A DNA stretch of 64,000 nucleotides. Source: Molanna angustata. Its lineage: Eukaryota; Arthropoda; Insecta; Trichoptera; Molannidae. A model generated the notes under the pieces. The model searched no databases. It was not told the origin of the DNA and saw only the letters and a program-made list of their open reading frames with translations. Made by a program: the position numbers and the translations under genes. The stretch lies in NCBI GenBank assembly GCA_963576475.1, contig OY754979.1:31635778-31699777 (forward strand). Direction: 5' to 3'. Below are positions 55,731 to 64,000 of the stretch, piece after piece (the first letter of the stretch is position 1; each line of letters begins with the position of its first letter).

Positions 55731-56079
55731 TAATACAATTGAATAGAATATTAATCTCCTCGTCTGCCCGTTGTCTGCCGGAGGATATTAATTGTAATAG
55801 TGTAGTCCGCGACTGCCAGACTTACGTCATTTTGTATACTGGCCCATACAGAAATTATACTCATACTTAAATCATAGTAAAGACTGATTTATTTCTGTAA
55901 AAGGATACCACAGCAGACAACAACGATTAGATAATATGAACTCTGAGTGATAGTTGCTTTTGGAGATAGTTTTCTTCAGTGTCCCATTTATACGAAGGCA
56001 GCCCAACTTATTTTGAGTTTAGTTGTCCGTTTTTTTCTATTCAGTCGAATGTATACCCCAGGCAAAGATATTTGTGCTC

Positions 56080-56165
56080 ATTTTTTTTTTTCGGTCGAGG
56101 CAGGATTCGAACTGGCGACCACTGGAATACTAGCCCAGCGCGCTAACCGCTCGGCCATCGACCCA
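56080..56165 (-). mobile_element. tRNA-derived SINE head
   Basis: In reverse: GGTCGATGGCCGAGCGGTTA, then GCGCGCTGGG, a variable part, and box B GGTCGCCAGTTCGAATCCTG, then CCTCGACCG. It is close to the SINE at 5785. Poly-A-like T run at 56083-56091. Confidence 0.75.
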
Positions 56166-56497
56166 TCTATTGTATTTGTTTCTGCCAGGTTCATACATAG
56201 CCTCACATTCTTAAGTGTTCTTTAGACAGACAAGGTTCAGACACATGCCAAAGAAAATTGTAAACTTCGCCTATCGTCAAAAATAAAAAATTACCATTTT
56301 CTTTTTTACATAAATAGCATTTTTTATTTTTTTCATAATTGCAATAATAGGGTCGCAAATAAAGAAGAAAATAAAACTCGTGGTAAAGAGGCGTATTGGA
56401 GTAACCCATATTTTGGATGCTGTTTCAAGCGTTGAAAACCGGACTGCGTTAAAAACCACGTCCATCTAAACTACGCTTTATTAATTTATTTATTTAA

Positions 56498-56644
56498 CAA
56501 GTTGCATGTAACACACGAGATCCAACTATGGATGGCGATAGTAGATATGTATCGTTGAAGAATACGTACCAAACTATAAACACTTATATACAAATTATTT
56601 AGACAAATGCTAAATCTCAAATTTCTTCTTTCAAAAAAAATCCA
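56498..56644 (+). mobile_element. 1-kb TIR/hairpin repeat, copy H (5' end plus inverted scrap)
   Basis: Opens AAGTTGCATGTAACACACGAG and the terminus-like ATCCAACTATGGAT. After about 105 bp it switches to the inverse of the TTTGTCT...GGAATTTTTTT block found at 23627-23668. The switch marks one breakpoint of the inversion described in the findings. Confidence 0.7.
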
Positions 56645-56984
56645 AAACCAAAATATTCGACACTGTCCAAAAGGTTCCCGAGCAGAAGTGGAGCCGGGCA
56701 GGGCATGTCGCCCAAACCACAGACTCCAAATGGACGAAAGTGCTAGAATCGCGACCTAGAACGGGCAAAAGAAGTGTTGGAAGGTCTCAAACAAGGTGGT
56801 CTGATGATATACATAAGACGAGTGGCTGGAGGCTAATGGATGTGGTCTGCCCAAGATAGGGAGCGGCTTTGGAGGTCTCAGGGGGAGGTCTATGTCTATT
56901 ACTAGACGAAGGAGGGCTCAAGAAAAGAAGAGAGACCCCAGGGGGTTATAGTGGAAAGTCATGAATTCGCAATTTTTAAGGATA
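56645..56984 (+). pseudogene. RTE-like LINE C-terminal fragment (inverted copy of 23.3 kb)
   Basis: The frame reads KIFDTVQKVPEQKWSRAGHV, AQTTDSKWTKVLESRPRTGK and RSVGRSQTRWSDDIHKTSGW, then stop after VCPR. Almost every residue equals the fragment at 23290-23627. Confidence 0.85.
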
Positions 56985-58024
56985 TATTTTTTATTTCATA
57001 TTATTAACTAGTATCATGTAGAAATTATATTCTAAAAGTTTCATTAGAATGTATCTTTGTGTGTGTGCTGCGATCTATGTGCTATATACGGCATATTTAT
57101 TCTACTTTATCGATTTTCGTTTATAGTACCCATTAGATTCTTTTCAAATTTTGCTAATTTGTATATCTAATACTCGTTTAGACCCCATAAGATTTTGAAG
57201 GATATCTGAATAGTGTTAATCATTTTTTTTAATTATCAAATATTTCAAAGTGACCCCAAGCTCACGAAACTTAATATTTGAACTGTTTACTTTCAAATTG
57301 GTAAAAAGGCTCATCGCATTCATAAAATGGCATTGAATAATTATCAAGTTTTCATAATAAAATATTTAAATAAAAAAATACTTGAACAAACTCATTTCAT
57401 GAAAATGCTGAACATTTTCCATACAATATTTGAATACTTTATGGAGTGACTTGTTAGTGAGGAGTTTGGCGTTGGCCACAACCCACTCGTTTAACCTACG
57501 TTTACATAGAATTCAGCGAGATAATAATACACATTTCAAACACACAGATATTTTTCATGACACTTTACAACATTATCAAAAAGAGATAAAGATGTTCTTA
57601 AACTCTAATACCCAATCCAACAATCTCCTCCCCATTCACTAAAGATCCCTCCTCCTCCTCCTCCTCATCCTGAAATATACTTATTAACTGTATATGTGTA
57701 TATTTTTATCTATCTTTTTCAGTTTTGTTAACCTATTATTGTAAAATCATTAGTTTAAATTGAAGAAAGCATTATTGTCTCTTCTTTCTTACAAATAATG
57801 TAAAGTAAAATACATAACTTAAAGCTGTAGTTTTCTTCTGATATGAAATAAATAAAGATATCCGTCCATTACTTCTCTATTTTCCCATTTGTTCAACTTT
57901 AGAAAAGTTCACACGTTCTGTAAAATTGTTTTTTTTTCTCTGTTAAAAAATAAACCTACCTATCTACCTACATATAAATTTATTTAATAAAAATGCATCC
58001 AGGAATTGTTAACCTTTTTGTGAT
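56985..58024 (+). repeat. Unclassified repeat 'X', long copy
   Basis: Reverse-complement partner of 22250-23290. One frame (57430-57642) reads FNLRLHRIQRDNNTHFKHTD then IFHDTLQHYQKEIKMFLNSN and stops near a CTCCTCCTC run. This may be the end of a decayed protein, but no domain was recognised. A GTTGGCCACAACCCACTCG block marks the family. Confidence 0.65.
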
Positions 58025-58270
58025 TCTGGTTGCATGTATCACATGAGATCCAACTGTCGATAGTGATAGTATATACAGTTGAAGAATAAGTACCAAACTA
58101 TAAACCCATAAATCCAAATTATTGAATATTTTAAGATATTTTGTTTTCTATACAACACATATGTATGTCAATATAGGGAAGTGTGGAGGTCAAGTTTTGT
58201 AGGCCTATAACTATTTATATATTCTGATATTTTGGGCTCTGTAAATTGAGTTGATCAAAAGTTATAACGG

Positions 58271-58303
<33 letters not shown>

Positions 58304-58515
58304 CAGACACACGAAATGTTCTACTCCGAATTCTGAGTAAATCCGTATATAGAACATAATGCTGCGTAGCCTCTAAGTTGGTGTTTTTTGACTTCAAAAT
58401 TGGAAAACCAGTGAAAAATATAGACCCTGCATACAATGTCGCGTATCATGGCTTGAAACATTGTCGATATGTTAAGAGAACAAAGTTCTCTTGAACAAAT
58501 CGACAGTTGGATTAC
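58025..58515 (+). mobile_element. 1-kb TIR/hairpin repeat, copy with central deletion
   Basis: The 5' end (GGTTGCATGTATCACATGAG, terminus at 58049-58062) is joined near 58192 to the 3' half. CA tract 58271-58305, hairpin AGAGAACAAAGTTCTCT near 58477-58493, terminus ATCGACAGTTGGAT to 58513. Confidence 0.75.
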
Positions 58516-58742
58516 GTTTTGTGTAACAAGAAACATTGTTCATCCTTTTAAATTTCTCTCATGTTATTTTTTTATTTATTTATTATAGCATGTTGATACT
58601 TCATATCACAAAATGGCACCAAAGAACAATAAAATGAACAGTGCATTCAATAATAAAAATGTACGAATTCACCAAATGAAATGAACGCATGCTCAAACCA
58701 AATCTAATTTATTATCCTTTTTTTTCCCGCGAACGAATTTGC
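58516..58742 (+). repeat. Segment directly duplicated from 24116-24335
   Basis: Same block order and orientation as 24.1-24.3 kb, with small indels. Confidence 0.75.
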
Positions 58743-59128
58743 CGCTTCAAAGCATACTGCGGGCTCGCGAGCATGTAAATAATGTCCGAGTTGTCGACTT
58801 TTAAGCCGTTTACACGCTCGCCGAGACGTTCGCCGCGCCTATACCAACGTATAAATCCGGCATTATATTCTCATATAAAAATAAATAATTCTTGTATAAG
58901 AATATTTGAATTTCAGAATAAGATATTTTTATAAATAACACTATTTTTATAAATAACACTGGAAATGAGGAAGACCGTCGAACGGACTGCCTTCCTTCCA
59001 AAAATAAGTTGTGGTGCAACAACGCACCCCAATTACCCACTTAAATAGACATGTGTAACGCTGCGTTGCGCCGCTCAATTGCGTCGACCCAGTTCACTAC
59101 GCGGGATTAAACTGCGCACTGCGCAAAA
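58743..59128. other. GC-richer unassigned interval
   Basis: Contains GGGCTCGCGAGC, GTTTACACGCTCGCCGAGAC and a duplicated ATTTTTATAAATAACACT near 58927-58960. It may be a MITE, but no partner terminus was found. Confidence 0.35.
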
Positions 59129-59129
59129 A

Positions 59130-59719
59130 ATTAAATTATCTAGTTGGGATGTTTTGGCGTTTTACGATATTTTTAAAAACTTAGGCAGTTAAACACATAA
59201 ATTTATTATAGAAGAAATGTTTTTCTCAATAAAAATGTTGAGAAACCAATTTGAGATTTTGTATTTGTCTATATAAATATCAATTTTCAGCGTTCTAGCT
59301 TATATGGTTTTTGAGATAGATATATGGAAAAATAAAGTAAAAAATCAAAAGTTGATAATTCCTGACTGAAACAAAAATTTAAAATAGTGAATTAAATTTT
59401 TTTATGGGCCTATAACTATCTATATATTCTGAAATTTTGGACTCAATGCATACAGCGGATCAAAAGTTATAAGGGGGGGACACGGACACACACGCAGACA
59501 GACACACAGACACACTAAATATTATAATTCAAATTCTGAGTAACTCCATATATGAAACATATATGCTGCGAAGCCTCTAAGTTGGTGTTTTTCGACTTCA
59601 AATTTGAAAAAACCATGAAAAATATAGATCCTGCATACAAATCTCGCGTATCTTGGCTTGATATTTTGTCCATAATATGTCAAGAGAAATAAATTCTCTT
59701 GAACAAATCGACAGTTAGA
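59130..59719 (+). mobile_element. 1-kb TIR/hairpin repeat, copy I (5' truncated)
   Basis: Starts at AAATTAAATTATCTAGTTGG. CA/GACA tract 59480-59515, hairpin AGAGAAATAAATTCTCT near 59691-59707, terminus ATCGACAGTTAGAT. Confidence 0.75.
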
Positions 59720-60121
59720 TAATTTACCAGTTTTATAATAAGTGTATTCTTGACTTTCGAATTGTCCGAATATTATGATGTTGTCTTACTCATTTCATTT
59801 CATGTATTCGAAAAAATATAATGGCAAAAATATTTAAGTAACAATTATTCCAATTTTCCCCACTTTTCTATTCTAATCCTATTTTTTCTTTTATCACTTT
59901 ACGTTATAATGTTATATCGCCTCTAATTTCCAAATAGGAACAATTGTACATACTATATTTATGATTTATTTTTCAATTATAGTTATTATTTTTCAAATAT
60001 AGTTATTCTTTTGTTATTGTTTATATATGTATGTACAAGAAGATCTATAAATAAATAAATAAATATATATGTGTATGTGTAAATGGAAATAAATAATTTC
60101 ATTCCATTCATTTCATTTCAA
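59720..60121. other. AT-rich interval with a short AAAT array
   Basis: An (AAAT)3-4 array at about 60047-60065 may be a LINE tail. Nothing else is supported. Confidence 0.35.
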
Positions 60122-60960
60122 TAAACTTTGAACTGGGAAGACAAGGGAATAAAAATAAATGGAATAAACTTAAACCTCCTTCGTTTTGCAGATGACAAAG
60201 TGCTTATAAGTGATGATCTGGAAGAACTTCATATTATGATAAAAGAACTCCACGATGCTTCCCTAATGGTCGGCCTGGAAATCAATATTAACAAAACGAA
60301 AATCATGAGTCCATCTAACAGCACTATCACAATTGATAAGAAAATAATTGCAGCTGTTGAAGAATATGTATACCTTGGACACAAGATAAAATAAGGAAAG
60401 GATAACCAGACAGCACAAATACCCAGAAGGATCGGACTAGGTTGGGCAGCCTTTGGGAAACTTAAACATGTCCTAAAAAACAGAGATATTCCCACATGTC
60501 TGAAAAGAAACGTATTTGAAACATGTATCCTGCCTGTGCTTACGTATGGTCTGGAAACTATTACGCTAACTGCGAGGACCATACATAAGCTAAAATGTAC
60601 TCAGAGATCCATGGAAAGGCAAATGATAGGCGTAAATCTAAGAGACAAAATTAGAAATGAAGAAATAAGACGCTAGACAAAAGTTGTTGATGTCATGGAT
60701 CGAGTTGCAAAACTTAAATGGCAATTGGCAGGCCATGTTGTCAGACAGGGTACGGACAGATGGGCACCCAGAATTCTAAATTGGAGACCATGGGATATGA
60801 AATGGGGAATAGGCCGGCTCCAGAAAAGGTGGGTCGATGATATTGTCCCTGTCGCTGGAAGCAGATGGGTTCAAAAAGCTCAAAAAAAAGACGAGTGGAA
60901 GCTCTTAGAAGAGGCCTACATCCAGCAGTGGAGTGATGGCTGAGAAAGAAGAAGAAGTAG
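60122..60960 (+). pseudogene. RTE-like LINE reverse transcriptase C-terminal half, two in-frame stops
   Basis: A single frame from about 60125 to 60943. It reads LNWEDKGIKINGINLNLLRF with motif C FADD, then GLEININKTKIMSPSN and EEYVYLGHKIK. A TAA follows at 60392-60394, then AQIPRRIGLGWAAFGKLKHV, ILPVLTYGLETITLT and RNEEIRR. A TAG follows at 60674-60676, then RVAKLKWQLAGHVVRQGTDR, GRLQKRWVDDIVPVAGSRW and EEAYIQQWSDG-stop. A (GAA)n tail is at 60943-60965. The frame is otherwise unbroken, so decay is mild. The 5' half (endonuclease, RT fingers) is missing. Confidence 0.9.
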
Positions 60961-60965
60961 AAGAA

Positions 60966-61080
60966 GATCGCCTCTAATATATCGATTTCCCGGCTATTAC
61001 GGGACACCCGAACACAATCGTAATAGAAAATAGTGGAATCTCTATTCCAAAACGGTACCTCACAGCAATTGTGGTTTTGT
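60966..61080 (+). repeat. GEPHC-family 3' part
   Basis: CGATTTCCCGGCTATTACGG, AGTGGAATCTCTATTCCAAA and GGTACCTCACAGC match 45670-45755. Confidence 0.55.
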
Positions 61081-61538
61081 GTAGCAAATAAATTCATCAA
61101 TGATTAGATCAAAATGCTATTTGTAACGAACAATATAACTAATTTGCAAAAGTCAAATATGTAGATTCAAAATGAGTACAGCAACTTCATTAACACTTCA
61201 TAGAGGTAGGAACCTGTTTGTTATAAACATGGATAATTGTAGTTGGTTAATTCACAAACAATATCATATCAAATGTGACAAACAAACAAACATCCATCAC
61301 AATATTAAGACAATTATATTCCCATGATTCAATTTGACATATTATAGCCATGGACCAAAGCAAATAAAACAGAATCATATTATATTGTACCTATGTAGGA
61401 TGTATGTACCATAATGGATGTCAAACCATACAGTTCACAGGATGAATAACAATAAACGTCTGATTTCGTAATTAAACCTACAATTAAAACTTTTAAAAAT
61501 CATAATAAATAATAAAATAAAAAGTACGTATCAGAACA
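61081..61538. other. AT-rich interval with no recognised feature
   Basis: No supported feature. Confidence 0.35.
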
Positions 61539-61790
61539 ATGAAATGGGTATATTCAAACACTGTAATGTATGTATTAGCTATACATCATAAAGTAAAAAT
61601 TGCCATCAAAAAAGACGAACATGATAACATTAATAAATTAAAAGTAAATTCACGTAGAAATAACCTCCGAAAGTTAAACTACTTAAATAAATATATTTTA
61701 CCTGTGTACAATAATGCATATAGCATGAGAACATGGGAATATCTGCTGCCAAAAATATTAAATGATATTGATTATGTGCTCTTGCATATA
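61539..61790 (+). pseudogene. LINE C-terminal fragment broken by the fold-back insertion
   Basis: The frame reads VKIAIKKDEHDNINKLKVNS, then NLRKLNYLNKYILPVYNNAY, SMRTWEYLLPKILNDIDYVL. This matches the 'N.R....L..P....Y..RS..Y..PKI.N.L' C-terminus of CR1/Jockey-group proteins. At TATA (61787-61790) it runs into the fold-back element. The coding trace resumes at 63083 for a few codons before a stop. Confidence 0.65.
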
Positions 61791-63078
61791 CAGGGTGTCC
61801 CAGAAGTCGACGTCAAGCCGGAAACGGGTAACAGGCTAAGTCATAATAGTAATCAGAAAAATAAAATAAAAAATCTGTGTTGTGTATTTAAAAAGTTATA
61901 GGTATTTAAAAAAAAATGATAAAATCGACACTCTGTGACGGTTTTTTCACTCCTGTTACTACAGATATATTTTTTTTAATATTTTTTTCTGTTATGTAAT
62001 CCCGAATACTGCTTCTTTAAATTCTGACCTTAAATTTTAAGCCAGCTGCTCCAGCTTTGAAGTAAATCTCACTTTTTGCCCAACCAAAGATTCAAACTTA
62101 ATACTTTGCCCAGTTTTAACTGACCATACTGAAAAAAAATGTACTAGGTGAGTTTGGCAAGTAACTTCAAAAGTTGGCGCTTTTAACAAGGATTCCAAAA
62201 TGGTATGACACTTGATATTTTATTTCTTAGATTGCGGACATTTTTTTTCTTTTCCAATATAACACAAGTTTGAAAATTTTTTTCTTACTTACTTAAACAT
62301 GATTTTAATGTACCCGTGGCTTTCCTCAAGGCCGTAACTTTAATATTCCAGTTAGAGTGAGACGGAAAGAGTCATTTTATGAAGTGTGAGCGAGACAGAT
62401 TGCATTGCGACTGAAGGAAGGCACACTATCGATGATCCTTACCGTCGTCTCTATCACGTTAGAGTCACTATCTGTCTCGCTCACACTTCATAAAATGACT
62501 CTTTCCGTCTCACTCTAACTGGAATATTAAAGTTACGGCCTTGAGGAAAGCCACGGGTACATTAAAATCATGTTTAAGTAAGTAAGAAATAATTGTTCAA
62601 ACTTGTGTTTTATTGGAAAAGAAAAAAAATGTCCGCAATCTAAGAAATAAAATATCAAGTGTCATACCATTTTGGAATCCTTGTTAAATGCGCCAACTTT
62701 TGAAGTTACTTGCCAAACTCACCTAGTACATTTTTTTAGTATGGTCAGTTAAAACTGGGCAAAGTATTAAGTTTGAATCTTTGGTTGGGCAAAAAGTGAG
62801 ATTTACTTCCAAGCTGGAGCAGCTGGCTTAAAATTTTAGGTCAGAATTAAAAGAAGCAGTATTCGGGATTACATAACAGAAAAAAATATTAAAAAAAAAT
62901 ATATCTGTAGTAACAGGAGTGAAAAAACGGTCACAGAGTGTCGATTTTTTCAATTTTTTTTAAATACCTATAACTTTTTAAATACATATCATAGATTTTT
63001 TATTTTATTTTTCTGATTACTATTATGACTTAGCCTGTTACCCGTTTCCGGCTTGACGTCGACTTCTGGGACACCCTG
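61791..63078. mobile_element. 1288-bp fold-back (palindromic) element
   Basis: Arms 61791-62400 and 62470-63078 are inverted copies of about 610 bp, with only a few percent differences, around a 69-bp spacer. Termini are CAGGGTGTCCCAGAAGTCGA and its inverse. TATA lies on both sides (61787-61790 and 63079-63082), giving a TA or TATA target duplication as in mariner-type insertion. No coding capacity. A transcript would fold into a very long hairpin. Confidence 0.88.
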
Positions 63079-63082
63079 TATA

Positions 63083-64000
63083 CACGGCATGCCCTAAATA
63101 TTTTATCCACTTAAAAAGGTATATGATGAGGTCCGATGATGACAGCTATGTGCTCTAGGAGTATACTCCTTGAGTTGACCGGCTGTCGTAGGTCGAAACC
63201 TGAATTATGAATATTAAAATTACCAAACTGAATTCGTCAACCTCAGATAAACCCTGAGGATTTCGATGGCTAACTGTATCTTTGAATTTTAAATGTCATT
63301 ATATATCAATAAAAAAAAATTTATAAAAATCACAGTAGCAACAAAGAAAGGAGGGAGATAGAAGTAGAATATAGAAGATATGAGAGATGATAAAGATGGA
63401 GTGTCAATTAAGAGTTAATAGACAGGTATAACAGCTTCAGTCTTTTTTTTAAAGTGCACACTCAAAAAATGTAGTTGTTAAAAATAAATAATTTACTGCT
63501 AATAATAACCATGCAACTTTGTTATTATAGTACCTGCAAAGATCTTTGCTAAAAATTGCCAAGTAAATAATCTGCCAATTTTAACCCAGTAGCTTTGTTA
63601 TTATTCATTCTTTCTTTTGAAAAACGGAAAATACTAATTGGTAATCAAGCTTTAACATCAATATAGTATAAACATCTTTACATTACATCTCAAATGCAAA
63701 TATTAGCAAATCAACACACGATCTTTGTGAATAATAATGATAATCTTTGACGAATATTTCATCTTAATTCAACTTATTTCAATCATTTTTCAGTGAAACA
63801 TGTCTAATTTGACGAGTATTATACTTTATTTAATCATTTATTAATGTGACTTATAATATTTGGCGAGAATTATACTTAATTTAATATTTTTTTAAATATA
63901 TCGTATCAAATTTGAGAAATATTAATATATTTTTAGGTATGAAATGTCAAATTTGACAGATGTCGAATACAAAATGTCCGTTCCCATAGGTACCTGTTAC
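63083..64000. other. Terminal interval, no recognised gene
   Basis: The first codons continue the interrupted LINE fragment. GACCGGCTGTCGTAGGTCGAA at about 63177-63197 forms a short stem but lacks a hammerhead core. A CCTCAGATAAACCCTGAGG hairpin lies near 63240-63258. The rest is AT-rich. Confidence 0.4.

Noticed and set aside
61539..61901. A 120-codon continuous protein
   Set aside because: The last third reads into the fold-back element after the TATA target site, so the C-terminal residues are not part of the original LINE frame.
63150..63215. Hammerhead-like stretch with GACC...GGTC stem followed by GAAAC
   Set aside because: The stem and GAAAC are present, but the CUGANGA box is not (CTTGAGTTGA instead), and no proper cleavage triplet and stem I could be drawn.

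Overview
This window looks like a gene-poor, AT-rich stretch of an arthropod nuclear genome. It is most likely an insect, and probably a moth or butterfly. The reasons are the dense non-LTR retrotransposon debris, tRNA-derived SINEs, dispersed 'CGCCATCTAT' and 'TAGGTACCTA' words, TATTTATT-type tails and many MITEs. I found no convincing host protein gene, rRNA, functional tRNA gene or CRISPR array. Nearly every recognisable reading frame comes from a transposable element.

Layout. 1-6.3 kb: copies of a roughly 1-kb repeat with short terminal inverted repeats (ATCCAACTGTCGAT), a 362-bp MITE, a hammerhead-ribozyme-bearing Penelope-like (PLE) remnant and a SINE. 6.9-8.8 kb: a 5'-truncated RTE-like LINE between 125-bp direct repeats. 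9.2-11.7 kb: three DNA-transposon derivatives (mariner-like, TTAA fold-back, hAT-like). 12-18.8 kb: LINE tails, two nested copies of the 1-kb repeat and a long TAAA array. 19-24.5 kb: a MITE and a segment that recurs, partly inverted, at 56.5-58.7 kb. 24.7-26.7 kb: a LINE 3' end containing a minisatellite made from its own coding sequence, a hammerhead and a SINE. 27-36 kb: LINE fragments, a Harbinger-like MITE, minisatellites and two more PLE/hammerhead remnants. 37.4-38.0 kb: a compact PLE insertion with identical 201-bp inverted arms, each carrying a hammerhead. 38-48.8 kb: LINE 3' ends, a hAT terminus and a MITE. 48.9-49.3 kb: an inverted-repeat PLE-like unit with a hammerhead. 49.3-54.7 kb: an apparently intact two-ORF LINE of the CR1/Jockey group. 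54.7-61.8 kb: LINE fragments and more 1-kb repeats. 61.8-63.1 kb: a 1.29-kb fold-back element.

How the parts relate. The intact LINE (ORF1 with coiled coil and RNA-binding fold; ORF2 with APE-type endonuclease and reverse transcriptase) is the only element here that could encode its own mobility. A second copy of its 3' end lies at 24.85-25.90 kb. SINE and LINE tails share short 3' sequences, which fits SINEs borrowing LINE machinery. The hammerhead motifs sit in PLE terminal repeats, where self-cleaving type I hammerheads are known. The 1-kb repeat resembles Helentron-associated non-autonomous elements: short inverted termini, a hairpin next to the 3' terminus and an internal CA microsatellite. 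Its inverted copies flank the rearranged segment seen at two places.
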